Shown in pieces: positions 8,724-17,094 of a stretch of 64,000 nucleotides of DNA. The notes below the pieces were generated by a model. It was not told where the DNA came from, searched no databases, and saw only the letters and a list, made by a program, of their open reading frames with translations. The position numbers were made by a program, and so were the translations under genes. The DNA is from Infirmifilum lucidum. GTDB taxonomy: Archaea; Thermoproteota; Thermoprotei; Thermofilales; Thermofilaceae. How positions within the stretch are numbered: the stretch's first letter is position 1; the number at the start of each line of letters is the position of its first letter. Location: positions 1,217,699-1,281,698 of the forward strand of contig NZ_CP062310.1 in the NCBI RefSeq assembly GCF_014876775.1, read 5' to 3'.

Positions 8724-9529
8724 GTTCTCTCACCCTGGATTAGGGCGGCGAGGTATATCATGAAGAGGATGAGCCCAAAGGTGGCTGAAGGAGCGAGATC
8801 AAAGCTGACGGCTAGTAACAAGCCGGCTAATCCCGAGGCGGTAGACACCGCTATGCTTATCCACAGCGCCTCTCTCGAGTTCCTTGCTAGAATTAAAGCT
8901 ATAGCTGAAGGTAGAAGTAAGACTACGTGTTCGATCACGAAACCAACTACCCGGAGGAGCCCGACACTCGCGACTGTGAGTAGCGTCACAACAATGTAGT
9001 CGTGCAGCTTGACGTTTATGCCTATGAGCATCGCGTAGTCCCTGTCTACTCCTACTAGTACCTCTTTGTCATAGAGTATTAGGCTGGAAACCGCGACGCC
9101 TAGAGATACAGCTAGTGCATAGGCTATATCTTCCCACGTTGAAAGCAGAGGGTCACCCAGAATGTACGACCACAGGCTGACCTGTGCCGAGTATTTCGTG
9201 AGTATATAGTAGATTACAGCGATACTCATCGACGTAGTAAAAGCTACGAAGACAGAAGTTGCTGTGTCCTCGTCTACTCCTCTCTGAACTAAGTATATTT
9301 GCAGAAATGAGAGGGGGACACTGAGTAAAATAGCCAGGATTGTTGGGTTTCCACCTAGTACTGTTGAGAACAGGTATCCCAGCGCTATAGCTAGTAGAGA
9401 GGTGTGCGGCAAGGCTGACGCGAAGAAGTTGAGCCTCCTCACGGTTATGATCGGGCTCAGAGAGCTGAGAGCAAGGGACGTTGAGGCGATCAGGATAAGC
9501 CAGCGAGGATCCAAATACATAGACCCCAC
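8720..9529 (-). CDS. znuB: Metal ABC transporter permease (ZnuB/TroC family)
   Basis: Membrane subunit of an ABC-3 metal importer: 269 residues with about eight or nine hydrophobic segments, the family norm. It directly follows the ATPase gene (0-nt gap at 9529/9530) and overlaps the NikR-type regulator by 4 nt, so the three form one minus-strand operon. Metal specificity is not readable from the permease. The gene symbol reflects the family, not a proven zinc substrate. Confidence 0.9.
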   Translation of the reverse strand: MGSMYLDPRWLILIASTSLALSSLSPIITVRRLNFFASALPHTSLLAIALGYLFSTVLGGNPTILAILLSVPLSFLQIYLVQRGVDEDTATSVFVAFTTSMSIAVIYYILTKYSAQVSLWSYILGDPLLSTWEDIAYALAVSLGVAVSSLILYDKEVLVGVDRDYAMLIGINVKLHDYIVVTLLTVASVGLLRVVGFVIEHVVLLLPSAIALILARNSREALWISIAVSTASGLAGLLLAVSFDLAPSATFGLILFMIYLAALIQGERT

Positions 9530-10297
9530 CTACGCTAGAATGTGCAAGCACTTTTCAATAATCAAAACACCATCTCCATAGGCTTTTCTAAGCAAGTCCA
9601 GCCTGAAGACATCTCGTGGTGAGCCCATAGCCTTTATACCCCTATTGAAGACTATGACGTACTTGCTCACGTTCAGGGTTAGAACAGGGTCATGAGTAGT
9701 TAAGAGCACCATCTTCTCCCTGGATAGCTTCTGGATAAACGAGACTATCTCCTCCCTACCCCTCGGGTCTATACCAGAGAAGGGCTCGTCTAGGAGCAGG
9801 ATAGGAGTTTCCCGGGCCAGGGCTCTAGCGATGAGGATACGCTGTAGCTGCCCGCCACTCAGCGAGCCCAGCTTCCTATCCACGAACTCCTCGGCTTTCA
9901 CTGCCTTAATGTACTTCTCGACAACATCCCTGCACTTGTGACCCCTGTACTTCTGCTTTTCGAGAACCGCCGCCTCTACGAGCTCACGCCCAGTTACGGG
10001 GTAGCTGAATCTAAGGTTTGAGATCTGGGGTACATAGCTCATTAGACGCCCAGCTGCTAAGGGGTTGCCCGTTACGTCCTCGCCGTTTACGAGGACTTTA
10101 CCTTTAATCGGCTTCAGAAGCCCTAGGAGGACTTTAAAGAATGTCGTTTTTCCTGAGCCGTTTGGCCCGAGTATGGTAGTTAAACCTGTGCCCTCGAGTG
10201 TGAAATTCTCGCCGGATAAAATATACTCCGAGGAGTTGTACGCAAACGAAAGATCCCTCACCTGTAGCACTACTTCATTGTGCACGAATTCACCCAT
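9530..10297 (-). CDS. znuC: Metal ABC transporter ATPase (ZnuC/TroB family)
   Basis: ATPase subunit of 255 residues. Walker A is GPNGSGKT (about residues 44-51), the signature is LSGGQLQR (about 146-153), and Walker B with the catalytic Glu is LLLDEPFSGIDP. A switch histidine is in LLTTHDP. The ATG at 10297 lies about 26 nt from a TATA-like TATTTATT on the minus strand (about 10320-10328), so the message is probably leaderless. A perfect TTGTGCACAA palindrome lies between that box and the start. Confidence 0.95.
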   Translation of the reverse strand: MGEFVHNEVVLQVRDLSFAYNSSEYILSGENFTLEGTGLTTILGPNGSGKTTFFKVLLGLLKPIKGKVLVNGEDVTGNPLAAGRLMSYVPQISNLRFSYPVTGRELVEAAVLEKQKYRGHKCRDVVEKYIKAVKAEEFVDRKLGSLSGGQLQRILIARALARETPILLLDEPFSGIDPRGREEIVSFIQKLSREKMVLLTTHDPVLTLNVSKYVIVFNRGIKAMGSPRDVFRLDLLRKAYGDGVLIIEKCLHILA

Positions 10298-10363
10298 AAG
10301 TTTAAATAATTGTGCACAAATAAATAGTTTACTAATATGGGCTCTATCCTAGAGTGCACAAAA
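10278..10363. promoter_or_regulatory. Divergent metal-transport promoter with three GTGCAC sites
   Basis: Three GTGCAC palindromes occur within 86 nt: TTGTGCACGAA (10278-10288, inside the first codons of the ATPase gene), TTGTGCACAA (10310-10319, a perfect 10-bp palindrome between the TATA box and start of the ATPase gene) and GTGCACAAAA (10354-10363, at the predicted start of the binding-protein transcript). Their placement across both core promoters is what one expects of repressor operators. The natural candidate regulator is the NikR-type protein in the operon. Binding is inferred. Confidence 0.65.
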
Positions 10364-10375
10364 TAGGAGATGACA

Positions 10376-11290
10376 ATGGGAGGCGTGCACGTGTTCAGGA
10401 GAATATTGCCCGCTGCGGCTATACTAGTAGTCATCATCCTGGTGGCCCTGCTATCGGAGTACTCCCTACTCCGAGGTGGGTCGCCTCAAGAGAAAACGGG
10501 GGTTGTGGTTGCAGTTACATTCTACTCCCTTAAGCCTGACCTTGACCTACTGGTCTGTAGCGGCGACTCCGTGTTCTCCGTAACCCCTCCGGGTGTTGAC
10601 CCCCACGAGTACCAGCTGACACCCAGTGGCGTCGACAACTTGAGGAGAGCCGACATAATAATCTCCACGGCACATGCTCCATTCGAGGTACAGATAAGGG
10701 ATCTCGTTAGTAGGGGTGAGATAAGAGCAATCCTCGTAGAAATACCAAGTATTCCAGGCATCAAGATACTTAATAACCCTGCAACAGGGCAGCCTAACTA
10801 CCACTGGCCACTATACGACCCCGAGAACTACAAGCTGTACATGACATACGTGGAGGCGCAGCTCGAGAAACTAAGGCCTGCATGTGCTAAGGCGTACAGG
10901 CAAAATCTGGAGAAGATACTAAGTAGTGTTGCTGCCGTAGAATCCAATACTGAGAAGTTAGATCTCTGCGCTGTTGCCTCATCGCCCACTGCACAGTACG
11001 CTGTCGAGTGGGCGGGAGTCAGGGTCAAGTACCTCCTCATAAAGGAGCATGATTTACCAGCAACCCCAGAAGACATAGCAAGAATAGAGAACAGCCTCAA
11101 AAGCGGCGAGTGTAGACTAGTGGTGATAGCCGGGCCCACAGAAACCCCACTGGCGAAGAAGGCTATCGAGTTAGCGTCCAAGTACAATGTTCCCTACATC
11201 TTGGTTCCCCATCCTACATCCCCTGAAAGTACCCTGAACAAAATCTTGAAAGTATCTCAAGAGTTAACTAAATTAGCTACAACTGGATAG
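10376..11290 (+). CDS. znuA: Metal-binding lipoprotein-like ABC receptor (ZnuA/TroA family), divergent
   Basis: Extracellular solute-binding protein, 304 residues from the preferred start. An N-terminal hydrophobic segment (about residues 8-24) anchors or exports it. The first metal His is in GVDPHEYQLTPS and the second in NYHWPLYDP, as in ZnuA/TroA. The third, normally in an HDAFGY-like motif, is missing (SSPTAQY), and the C-terminal Asp loop is PHPTSPE. I chose ATG 10376 because AGGAGATGA ends 2-3 nt before it; ATG 10370 lies inside that ribosome site. It diverges from the ATPase/permease/regulator operon. A metal other than Zn is possible. Confidence 0.85.
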   Translation: MGGVHVFRRILPAAAILVVIILVALLSEYSLLRGGSPQEKTGVVVAVTFYSLKPDLDLLVCSGDSVFSVTPPGVDPHEYQLTPSGVDNLRRADIIISTAHAPFEVQIRDLVSRGEIRAILVEIPSIPGIKILNNPATGQPNYHWPLYDPENYKLYMTYVEAQLEKLRPACAKAYRQNLEKILSSVAAVESNTEKLDLCAVASSPTAQYAVEWAGVRVKYLLIKEHDLPATPEDIARIENSLKSGECRLVVIAGPTETPLAKKAIELASKYNVPYILVPHPTSPESTLNKILKVSQELTKLATTG

Positions 11291-11307
11291 AAGTAAGCGG
11301 TGAAAAC

Positions 11308-11535
11308 ATGCCCTGCGGTTCAAAGAAACTGGACGATACGGCCATTAACATACTAAAAGCCCTGGCAACATTTACACAGCCAGCTTCGTGCAAGGAGATA
11401 GCAGAGAAGGCAGGCCTCGATGTCAGGAAGGTCACAGGCAAAATCCGGGGTCTCGTAAACCAGGGCCTTGTGGAAAAAGCCGGAGAGGGGAAGTACAGGA
11501 TAACAGACAAAGGTAAAGAAGCCATTAAAGCGTAA
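11308..11535 (+). CDS. Small winged-helix DNA-binding protein
   Basis: A 75-residue basic protein that is essentially one winged helix: helices around residues 9-20, 25-34 and the recognition helix 38-50, then a wing ending in KYRITDKGKEAI. It is preceded by GGTGA at 11300 and follows the metal receptor gene by 17 nt, so it could be cotranscribed. It has no metal ligand motif apart from one N-terminal Cys and one mid Cys. Likely a transcription regulator of unknown target. Confidence 0.8.
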   Translation: MPCGSKKLDDTAINILKALATFTQPASCKEIAEKAGLDVRKVTGKIRGLVNQGLVEKAGEGKYRITDKGKEAIKA

Positions 11536-11573
11536 AAAAAGAAGTTTTTATTTACTTCCATAGTTTCTCTGTT

Positions 11574-11634
11574 TTGAGGATGAAGAGCGCTGGAACTGCT
11601 GACATAGGTGATGTAGGCTAGGACACCTGACTCC
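11574..11634 (+). ncRNA. C/D-box 2'-O-methylation guide sRNA (candidate)
   Basis: The elements occur in the order and spacing of archaeal C/D sRNAs: box C AGGATGA (11577-11583), 15-nt guide, box D' CTGA (11599-11602), 5-nt spacer, box C' GTGATGT (11608-11614), 12-nt guide AGGCTAGGACAC (11615-11626), box D CTGA (11627-11630). TTTTTATT at 11545-11552 is about 26 nt upstream of 11574, a fitting promoter. The L7Ae/Nop5/fibrillarin complex would use it to methylate RNA. Predicted targets pair with GTGTCCTAGCCT and CAGTTCCAGCG; I cannot assign them. Confidence 0.65.
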
Positions 11635-11849
11635 TCGCTCGGGCTTCTGCGAGAATTTATCCCAAGTCGGGCTTAAGCAACACGTAAACTCCTTCTTTGC
11701 TGGCCTCGTACAGTACGGCTCTCAACACGGCATAGAAGAAACAGTTTTCTCTTAGCGTTGTCTAGCACCGTGGCGGCACTACGGCTTCGAGAGGGGTAGG
11801 AAGGGAAAAACCCGTAGAGATTAAATAGCCGTCTGGTTACCCTTAACCT
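11635..11849. other. Remainder of 314-nt gene-free stretch
   Basis: Beyond the sRNA candidate, this part holds the core promoter of the aminopropyltransferase gene (TTAAATA at 11821-11827, about 26 nt before its ATG). On the minus strand a 34-codon frame (about 11657-11760) between a stop and a stop reads like protein (RENCFFYAVLRAVLYEA...), without a good start, so a decayed gene end is possible. No tRNA-like or CRISPR structure was seen. Confidence 0.4.
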
Positions 11850-12770
11850 ATGCAAGACGCACAGGCAAAATACATAGGTATTCTCTGGTACATAGAGTGG
11901 CTAAGTTCCATGGAAGCACACATGCACGGCATAGAGGAGCTGATCTATGATGGCAGGACAAAGTATCAGAGAGTAACTATTGCGAGGACAGGATCCTTCG
12001 GCCTTGTACTCTTTCTTGATGGGTATGCGCAGAGTAGCGAGGAGGACGAGTTCATCTACCACGAGAGCCTGGTTCACCCCGCGATGCTAACACACCCTCA
12101 CCCTAGGAGCGTTCTCGTTGTAGGTGGCGGGGAGGGTGCCACGATAAGGGAGGTTTTGAAGCACGAGAGCGTGCAACGCGTCGTCATGGTCGACATAGAC
12201 AGAGAGCTCGTCGAGCTCGCCAAGAAGTACCTTCACGAGTGGCACCGGGGGTCGTTCGACGACCCGAGGGTAGAGCTTGTTTTCATGGACGGGAAGGAAT
12301 ACATAGAGAACACTAACGAGAAATTCGACGTAATAATTCTAGACCTTACCGACCCAATAAAGGACACTCCCGGGGTTCTACTCTATACAAAAGAGTTCTA
12401 CGAGAGTGTAAAGAAGGCCCTAACCCCAGAAGGGGTCATGGTGACGCAAGCGACCTCAGCAAGGTATTACTTGCGTGCCTTCTCCGTCATAAATAACACC
12501 GTCAGTACGGTATTCCCGGTTGCTAGGCCCTACAAAGTCTTCGTCCCTGCCTTCTACAGCGAGTGGGGTTTTGTGCTGGGCTCGCTATCAAGGGATCCTC
12601 TAGCTATCCCCAGGGCAGAGCTAGAGGAAAGGCTTGGTAAGCTCAACCTCCGCTTCCTGGACTTAGACCACTACTACTTCCTCTTCAAGATCCCCCGCTA
12701 CATGGAGGAGAAGATGAGAAAGTACAGAGAGATTTCGACTATGAGCCATCCACTTGAGATAAGCCTATAG
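11850..12770 (+). CDS. speE: Polyamine aminopropyltransferase (spermidine synthase family)
   Basis: Transfers the aminopropyl group of decarboxylated SAM to a polyamine acceptor. The 306-residue protein has the N-terminal beta region with LDGYAQSSEEDEFIYHE, the SAM-site VLVVGGGEGA (about residues 88-97), VDIDRELVELA, and the active-site DLTDP. In hyperthermophilic archaea the acceptor is often agmatine or a longer amine rather than putrescine, so thermospermine or aminopropylagmatine are alternatives. A TATA-like element 26 nt upstream makes the ATG at 11850 leaderless; ATG at 11910 would also give a normal N-terminus. Confidence 0.9.
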   Translation: MQDAQAKYIGILWYIEWLSSMEAHMHGIEELIYDGRTKYQRVTIARTGSFGLVLFLDGYAQSSEEDEFIYHESLVHPAMLTHPHPRSVLVVGGGEGATIREVLKHESVQRVVMVDIDRELVELAKKYLHEWHRGSFDDPRVELVFMDGKEYIENTNEKFDVIILDLTDPIKDTPGVLLYTKEFYESVKKALTPEGVMVTQATSARYYLRAFSVINNTVSTVFPVARPYKVFVPAFYSEWGFVLGSLSRDPLAIPRAELEERLGKLNLRFLDLDHYYFLFKIPRYMEEKMRKYREISTMSHPLEISL

Positions 12771-12773
12771 TTC

Positions 12774-14240
12774 TCACGAGTAGGCCCTTGCAAGCAGGCG
12801 CCAATAATTCACCCTATGAGGCCTCTGGGGGGCGGTGGTTTTTCCAACTTCCACTCTTACAGGTTCTTCGCTCTCCTCGACTCTTCTCTCGTAGAGGCTT
12901 TTATCCTCTAGTAGACGTGTAGTATAAGTCCTGTTAACGAACTCTGGATGCTGAAGAATACTGATCAGAAACAGGCGGTTAGTCTTAATCCCGCCAATCT
13001 TGAGCTCCTCCAGCGCTCTGACCAGCCTGGCCCGCGCAGCTTCCCTGCTAGAACCCCAAGCTACTACCTTCATGAGGAGTGGGTCATAGAACTCTGGCAC
13101 AGTAAATCCCTCGTAAACACCGCTGTCTACACGCACCCACGGCCCGGCTGGCAATACTAGCTGAGTTATCTTTCCGGGGGAAGGCATGAAGCTGTTCCAC
13201 GGGTCTTCAGCGTAGACCCGCGCCTCTATGGCGTGGCCGTTCATGCTCGGCATTGCCAGAGAAGAGGCTAGATGCTCGCCAGCCGCAATGCGGATCTGTT
13301 GTTCAACGATATCGACTCCTGTTATCATTTCAGTGATGGGATGCTCTACCTGTATCCTCGTGTTAACTTCAAGCAGGTAGAACTTCCTCTCCTCGACGTC
13401 GAAGAGAAACTCAAACGTACCCGCGTTCACATACCGGCAGCTCTCAGCAGCTTTTACCGCAACTCTTAGAACTTCTTTACGTTCCTCGGGGGTAATTGAT
13501 GGAGAAGGCGCTTCCTCGATGACTTTTTGGAACCTTCTCTGAACGCTGCATTCCCTCTCGAAGAGATGTACAATCTTCCCGTGCGTGTCGCCGAGTATTT
13601 GCACCTCAATGTGTTTAGATCTCGGGAAGTACTTTTCAAGATAAACCTCGTATCTGGCGAAGGAAGATGACGCCAGTTTAGAAGCCTTTTCAATTTTGTC
13701 TTTAAGGTCGCCGGGAGTGCTTGCTATAAACATCCCGATTCCACCCCCGCCCCCCGCAGGCTTAACAATAACGGGGTATCCTAGTTCCTCAGCTACATCT
13801 GGGGCATTCTCTGGGTCAACGGGTTCAAATGTCCCGGGGACTACTGGAATACCGTTCTCTGCGAAGAACTTTCTCGAGGCAAGCTTGTCGCCTGTTAGTT
13901 CGAGCACAGAGGGGGGTGGGCCTATCCATACGAGGCCGCTCTCGATAACCTCTCTCGCAAAGAGGGCGTTCTGGGAGAGAAAACCGTAGCCAGGGTGAAT
14001 GGCCTCGGCGCCATGACTCAAGGCGGCCTGTATAATTGCCTTGATGTTAAGGTAGCTTTGTTTTGGCTCTGGTGGACCAACACGTGCCTTCTCGTCGGCA
14101 AGCCTTACGTGTAAGGCGTCTCTGTCCGCGTCGCTGTAGATGGCTACGGTCTTGATTCCCAGGTCTCTCGCAGTCCTGATAACTCTAACAGCGATTTCTC
14201 CTCTATTCGCTACGAGTATTTTTCTGAAAAGATCCCCCAT
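12774..14240 (-). CDS. accC: Biotin carboxylase subunit of an acyl-CoA or pyruvate carboxylase
   Basis: ATP-dependent carboxylation of biotin on a carrier protein. The 488-residue protein starts with the canonical KILVANRGEIAVRVIR, has HPGYGFLSQN, an ATP-grasp domain with the glycine-rich PAGGGGGIGM loop, and LLEVNTRIQVEHP, which holds the catalytic Glu/Asn/Arg. The length matches AccC/PccA/PycA. No biotin carrier or carboxyltransferase gene is nearby, so the complex partners are elsewhere and the substrate acyl group is open. The start overlaps the upstream tatD gene by 38 nt, implying coupled translation. Confidence 0.93.
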   Translation of the reverse strand: MGDLFRKILVANRGEIAVRVIRTARDLGIKTVAIYSDADRDALHVRLADEKARVGPPEPKQSYLNIKAIIQAALSHGAEAIHPGYGFLSQNALFAREVIESGLVWIGPPPSVLELTGDKLASRKFFAENGIPVVPGTFEPVDPENAPDVAEELGYPVIVKPAGGGGGIGMFIASTPGDLKDKIEKASKLASSSFARYEVYLEKYFPRSKHIEVQILGDTHGKIVHLFERECSVQRRFQKVIEEAPSPSITPEERKEVLRVAVKAAESCRYVNAGTFEFLFDVEERKFYLLEVNTRIQVEHPITEMITGVDIVEQQIRIAAGEHLASSLAMPSMNGHAIEARVYAEDPWNSFMPSPGKITQLVLPAGPWVRVDSGVYEGFTVPEFYDPLLMKVVAWGSSREAARARLVRALEELKIGGIKTNRLFLISILQHPEFVNRTYTTRLLEDKSLYERRVEESEEPVRVEVGKTTAPQRPHRVNYWRLLARAYS

Positions 14241-15036
14241 GTGTAACCCCCTGTTGGGCTATCCTGTAAAATTTAATAGCGTTCTCAGTGGTTATTTTAT
14301 CTATCTCTTCGGGTTGAGAACCCCTGAGGCTGGCTATTTCCTCAATAACGACTTTCACGCTTAGAGGGGTGTTTACCCCACCATGTGGAGATAGGAACGG
14401 GGCATCGGTCTCCGTGAGGATGTGCTCTAGAGGAAAACTCCTGGCAATCTTCCTCATGTTCTTTGTATCCCTCACCTTGTAATTTACCGAGAAGTAGAAC
14501 CCCATGTCTAATGCCTTCTTGGCCGTAGTCATGTTTCCGGTAAATGAATGCATGAGGACGTTTTCCTCTAAGCTAAAGCTTGTTAGAATGTCAACAACCT
14601 CTTCTTCTGCTTTCCTGCTATGGACGACTACAGGCTTTCCTATCTTCTCAGCTACCTCGAGCATTTCGAGGAAAACCCTCCTCGTACGCGCGTACTCTTC
14701 CTCGCTCTTCACCCAGAACCTGTCGAGGCCTATTTCCCCAATCCCCACTATTCTATTGGCGTGCTGGTAGACAAGCTCCTTGTAGAGCTCGATCTCCTCG
14801 TCGTCCATATCGGCAACTTGCACGGGGTGTAGTCCTAGGGTTACGAATACGAAGGCAGGGTACTTCTGGCTTAGGCTTAAAGCCTCAAATGCATCTTCAA
14901 AGCCAGGTCTTTTCTCCCTGGCGAAGGGGAAAGCAGATGTAACGATGCCATTAAGCACAGTGACGGCATTGTCCAGGACATCCGGTAGTAGCTCTCTGAG
15001 CCCCGGGTACGTCAAGTGGCAGTGCGCATCAATCAC
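14203..15036 (-). CDS. tatD: TatD family metal-dependent deoxyribonuclease
   Basis: TIM-barrel metallohydrolase, probably a 3'-5' DNase, 277 residues. The family landmarks are visible: N-terminal DAHCHL metal site, GLHP, GEIGLD (bridging Glu), VVHSR, MHSFTGN and the C-terminal TETDAPFLSP. It is divergent from the GGPP synthase gene and overlaps accC by 38 nt at its 3' end. The C-terminal tail beyond about residue 258 (THGGSFQKNTRSE) lies in the overlap and has no family counterpart. Confidence 0.92.
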   Translation of the reverse strand: MIDAHCHLTYPGLRELLPDVLDNAVTVLNGIVTSAFPFAREKRPGFEDAFEALSLSQKYPAFVFVTLGLHPVQVADMDDEEIELYKELVYQHANRIVGIGEIGLDRFWVKSEEEYARTRRVFLEMLEVAEKIGKPVVVHSRKAEEEVVDILTSFSLEENVLMHSFTGNMTTAKKALDMGFYFSVNYKVRDTKNMRKIARSFPLEHILTETDAPFLSPHGGVNTPLSVKVVIEEIASLRGSQPEEIDKITTENAIKFYRIAQQGVTHGGSFQKNTRSE

Positions 15037-15074
15037 TTGTTGGAGTCCACAGGTAAGTCTTATATTCGTTATGC

Positions 15075-16001
15075 GTGGTAGAGCTGAAAGGGTACTTAAT
15101 GCAGTTTGCGACGCTTCTGGAGTCGAGAGTAAGGGCTCTGAGGGTGGAGCTTGAACACTATATCGAGAAGGAGCTCTTCAAGGAGCACGCTCTCAAAGAG
15201 AAATTAATGTACGCATTACATGGGGGGAAGGAGATACGCGGAGTGCTCGCGCTGTTCACCGCTGAGGTACTTGCAGGAGACGCAAGGCCAGCACTTCCGG
15301 TCGCTCTAGCCCTGGAGCTCATGCACTCGGCGAGCCTCATTCACGACGACATAATAGATAAATCTGAATCGAGGCGTGGCAAGGAGAGCTTTTGGAAACG
15401 TTACGGCTTGGAAGAGGCTATAGTCTTCCCCCACATAATGATGTCAACCGCGATAAAGTATGTTGCACGCGCTGGAGTAAAGGCTGTCATTGAAAGCATG
15501 GACGCGTGGTATCGCGCAGCACTAGGGCAACTCTGGGACATTGAAATACTGAACGGGCGTGATCCTGGCATCAGATATATAGACATCATTTCACACAAAA
15601 CAGGGGCTGTCTTCGAGGCTTCCGCTGTTCTTCCTCTCTACGCGGTTCAGTACCCAGAATCAGCCGTGGAATACGCTAGACTCTACGGGGCTTCTCTCGG
15701 GCGAGCTTACCAGATACTCGATGACCTCGTTGACATAGAGAACGGCGTCAGGGATAGTGGTAGCGTCGTACAGCTACTCAGGGAGTCAGACGGCGACCCA
15801 CTATCTTATGCGGGTAAAATCTTTGCAAACGAGTTAGAGCGTTGTCTAAGGAGTGCTATGGCTCTCTCGGAAGAACTCGCCTACTTTGCTATGTATTCAC
15901 TCGAATTGTTTCTTAGGGAGTGTAAGTGCTCAGTTGGGAATACCCTAAAAGAGGAGCTGTACTCGAGGTGGAGGCTTTGGGCCCCTCAGGGTTACCCTTA
16001 G
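15075..16001 (+). CDS. Geranylgeranyl diphosphate synthase family prenyltransferase
   Basis: Makes the C20 (or C25) isoprenyl diphosphate for archaeal membrane lipids. The 308-residue polyprenyl synthase has the first Asp-rich motif in LIHDDIIDKSE (about residues 86-96), preceded by an ELMHSASL helix, and the second as ILDDLVDIEN. The residues just before the first motif set product length, and the small Ala-Ser there suits C20/C25. GTG at 15075 gives the longest frame; ATG 15099 is also possible and sits closer to the transcription start predicted from TTATATT (15059-15065). It heads a lipid block with a methyltransferase and a geranylgeranyl reductase. Confidence 0.9.
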   Translation: MVELKGYLMQFATLLESRVRALRVELEHYIEKELFKEHALKEKLMYALHGGKEIRGVLALFTAEVLAGDARPALPVALALELMHSASLIHDDIIDKSESRRGKESFWKRYGLEEAIVFPHIMMSTAIKYVARAGVKAVIESMDAWYRAALGQLWDIEILNGRDPGIRYIDIISHKTGAVFEASAVLPLYAVQYPESAVEYARLYGASLGRAYQILDDLVDIENGVRDSGSVVQLLRESDGDPLSYAGKIFANELERCLRSAMALSEELAYFAMYSLELFLRECKCSVGNTLKEELYSRWRLWAPQGYP

Positions 16002-16633
16002 ACCTGTGGCTCCGCGTCGAGCGCACTCTAGGCTACCTCTTCAACGAGGCGGTTTACGAGAGAGCGAACACTGCAATGAGCCTGGGGACTCATGGAGCCC
16101 TTAGGAGAGTGGTTCTAGGCCTGGTCTACGGCAGGGTTCTAGACGTCGGGTGCGGGGACGGGGTGTATCTAACTCAGTTGGCTTCGAGAACGGAAGAAGT
16201 CGTCTGCCTAGACCCTCTTCCGGCAAGAAATCACAGCGCTCTTCCGAACTTCCACCGCGTCGTGGCTGTAGCAGAGTACATGCCTTTCAGGGACAAATCT
16301 TTCGACTTCGCTACAGCGATGTTTAGCTTCCGCGACTTCATGGATAAGGCGCTCGGGCTGTTCAACATGAGGCGCGTATCGAAGAGGGGAGTGGTAATTC
16401 TAGACCTCTTCTCGACAAGCCCCTACTTGCGCCCGGCTGTAACGTTCTACTTTGGGTACATAGCACCGGCCATGGGCTTCGTTGCAAGTGGGGGACGCAG
16501 AGGACGTTGGGAGCTTATACTTCCTACATTACTGCTAATGCCTAGAGCTGATTTCTTCAAGAGAATTGGAGGAGTGATCATCGCTAGAAGGGGGCTAGGT
16601 CTGGTATCTATAGTGTACCTGCCCGTAAATTAG
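15977..16633 (+). CDS. SAM-dependent methyltransferase (UbiE-like)
   Basis: Class I methyltransferase of about 218 residues with motif I VLDVGCGDGVY, an acidic residue in VVCLDPL, and FDFATAMFSFRDF after motif II. The C-terminal half has a hydrophobic stretch (FGYIAPAMGFVA). I prefer the TTG at 15977, six nt after GAGGTG; a GTG at 15926 would overlap the GGPP synthase by 76 nt. Lying between GGPP synthase and geranylgeranyl reductase, it may methylate a prenylated quinone or lipid, but the substrate is not known. Confidence 0.8.
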   Translation: MGPSGLPLDLWLRVERTLGYLFNEAVYERANTAMSLGTHGALRRVVLGLVYGRVLDVGCGDGVYLTQLASRTEEVVCLDPLPARNHSALPNFHRVVAVAEYMPFRDKSFDFATAMFSFRDFMDKALGLFNMRRVSKRGVVILDLFSTSPYLRPAVTFYFGYIAPAMGFVASGGRRGRWELILPTLLLMPRADFFKRIGGVIIARRGLGLVSIVYLPVN

Positions 16634-16694
16634 TTACCCCCGGCTTTAATATTACAATAAATTTATATCTAAAAAACCATGGACTAAGTCTAGT

Positions 16695-17045
16695 ATGCCA
16701 CGCTCTAAAAACTCTGGCGATGTAGGGTCTCTAAGAGTGAATACCGTGATAAAACTTTATACCTTAATACTGTTAGCTGAGGGCGAGAAACACGGCTACG
16801 AGTTAATGAGGCTCCTAGAGAAGATGCTTGGGGCACAAGTCGGCCCCTCGCAAGTGTACCCCTACCTGAAGAAAGTAGAGGAAGCAGGCCTTGTAGAGTC
16901 ACGTGAGGTAGGCTCGCGCGACAAGAAGACGTACAGGCTGACTCCTGAAGGAGTTGAGTTCGTAAGAGACTTGCTCGAGCGTTCCCTATCTGTTATACAG
17001 ACGGCAGTGAAGGTGCTGGGGCGGGAGAAAGTCTGCCTGCCGTGA
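16695..17045 (+). CDS. PadR family transcriptional regulator
   Basis: A 116-residue winged-helix protein with the PadR hallmarks LLAEGEKHGYELMRLLE, then GPSQVYPYLKKVEEAGLVES and the KKTYRLTPEG wing. A TTTATATC element around 16661-16669 lies about 26 nt upstream of the ATG, so the message is leaderless. It sits between the methyltransferase and the geranylgeranyl reductase and may regulate this lipid block in response to a small molecule. The usual C-terminal dimer helix is short. Confidence 0.88.
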   Translation: MPRSKNSGDVGSLRVNTVIKLYTLILLAEGEKHGYELMRLLEKMLGAQVGPSQVYPYLKKVEEAGLVESREVGSRDKKTYRLTPEGVEFVRDLLERSLSVIQTAVKVLGREKVCLP

Positions 17046-17094
17046 GAGCCAATCAACAGGTATATCCTGACCTCTTCATTATCCGGCTCTGCCT

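Noticed and set aside
11657-11855. Minus-strand frames (60-codon and 34-codon) in the gap before speE
   Set aside because: The 60-codon one overlaps the speE start and contains mainly Arg/Ser; the 34-codon one has no start. Neither has a ribosome site; at most a gene remnant.
13820-13837. T-arm-like GGGTTCAAATGTCCC
   Set aside because: It lies inside the biotin carboxylase gene in an obviously coding stretch, with no acceptor or anticodon arm around it.
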